Source: Rhodobacteraceae bacterium UBA3087
Lineage (GTDB): Bacteria; Pseudomonadota; Alphaproteobacteria; Rhodobacterales; Rhodobacteraceae
DNA: 5,714 nucleotides
Assembly: GCA_002367285.1 (NCBI GenBank)
Contig: DFBF01000001.1
Location: 1 to 5,714, forward strand
Direction: 5' to 3'
Both the position numbers and the translations under genes were made by a program. The notes under the pieces were generated by a model. The model ran no database searches. It saw only the letters and a program-made list of their open reading frames with translations, and was not told the DNA's origin. Positions 5,325 to 5,714 of the stretch are shown piece after piece; position 1 is the stretch's first letter, and every line of letters starts with the position of its first letter.

Positions 5325-5714
5325 ATGAAAAACAAGCTCACGGCGATGCAGGTCAAAAAGGCAGGCGACGGGAAACTGTTCGACGGTGGCGGGCTCTCTC
5401 TCGTTCGAAAGGCCGGAACAGGTAAGTGGATTTTCCGCTACAGCCACCTGGGAAAGCGCCGCGAAATGGGCCTCGGCGCGCAGGATGAAACCAGCCTCGC
5501 CAAAGCACGTGAAGCGCGCGACAACTGGGCACGCGTTCTAGCCGCGGGCGAGGACCCGATCGCCGTGCGCAACGCCCAGCGCGAAGATCTACGGGTCGAA
5601 CGAGACAAGAGCGACCCGACATTCGAGGAAATGGCCCAGACGGTGTTTGAGGCGCGCAAGGCGACGCTTCGTGGCGATGGTATTCGTGGGCGCTGGTTTA
5701 GCCCGCTTGAGCTG
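5325..5714 (+). CDS. Tyrosine recombinase / phage-type integrase, N-terminal part (3' end outside)
   Basis: The frame is open from the ATG at 5325 to the right edge (130 residues) without a stop. Residues 1-90 match the arm-DNA-binding domain (DUF4102/PF13356 type) of P4-like integrases: KLTAMQVKKA, the turn LFDGGGLSLV (18-27), KWIFRYSHLGKRREMGLG (34-51), then SLAKAREARD (57-66) and AAGEDPI (73-79). From about residue 99 (TFEEMAQTVFEARK) the core-binding helical domain begins, ending here at RWFSPLEL. The catalytic domain with its R-H-R-Y residues is beyond the edge, so activity cannot be judged. Such enzymes insert and excise genomic islands, integrative elements and prophages at a specific att site, often a tRNA gene; none is seen here. 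The gene points away from mipZ, so the element extends to the right. Confidence 0.9.
   Translation, partial: MKNKLTAMQVKKAGDGKLFDGGGLSLVRKAGTGKWIFRYSHLGKRREMGLGAQDETSLAKAREARDNWARVLAAGEDPIAVRNAQREDLRVERDKSDPTFEEMAQTVFEARKATLRGDGIRGRWFSPLEL

Overview
The window looks like chromosomal DNA of an alphaproteobacterium, most likely a Rhodobacterales (Roseobacter-type) organism. The evidence is high GC with strongly GC-biased third codon positions, a ParA-family ATPase that closely resembles Caulobacter MipZ, a cysteine-free ribosomal protein L31, and an rplS-rpmE gene pair. All real genes lie on the + strand; the long minus-strand frames are shadows of these GC-rich genes.

Layout, left to right. 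Bases 1-986 hold the 3' part of a gene for an SH3-repeat (probably exported) protein that ends in a CxGTEPFW-type domain. Bases 987-1242 are a noncoding leader with a plausible sigma70 promoter and a hairpin in front of rplS. The ribosomal pair rplS (L19) and rpmE (L31) occupies 1243-1850 and closes with a strong intrinsic terminator. A monovalent cation:proton antiporter follows (1938-3098). Next is a putative rhamnosyltransferase-like gene (3172-4010) whose reading frame is broken near 3508-3513. mipZ, the division-site positioning ATPase, runs from 4131 to 4943. About 380 noncoding bases (4944-5324) then lead into the start of a tyrosine recombinase (integrase) gene with an N-terminal arm-binding domain, which runs off the right edge.

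The left 4.9 kb reads as core chromosome: translation, envelope, ion homeostasis and division genes that are neighbours but, apart from rplS-rpmE, have no obvious joint function. The right edge is the probable beginning of an integrated element (genomic island, integrative element or prophage). The integrase gene points into the unseen DNA, so any cargo lies outside this window. The most useful second looks are the frameshifted glycosyltransferase, the repeat-rich region ahead of the integrase, the long rplS leader, and the C8 tract in the putative mipZ promoter. I found no CRISPR array, tRNA, rRNA, transposase or recognisable new defence system here.
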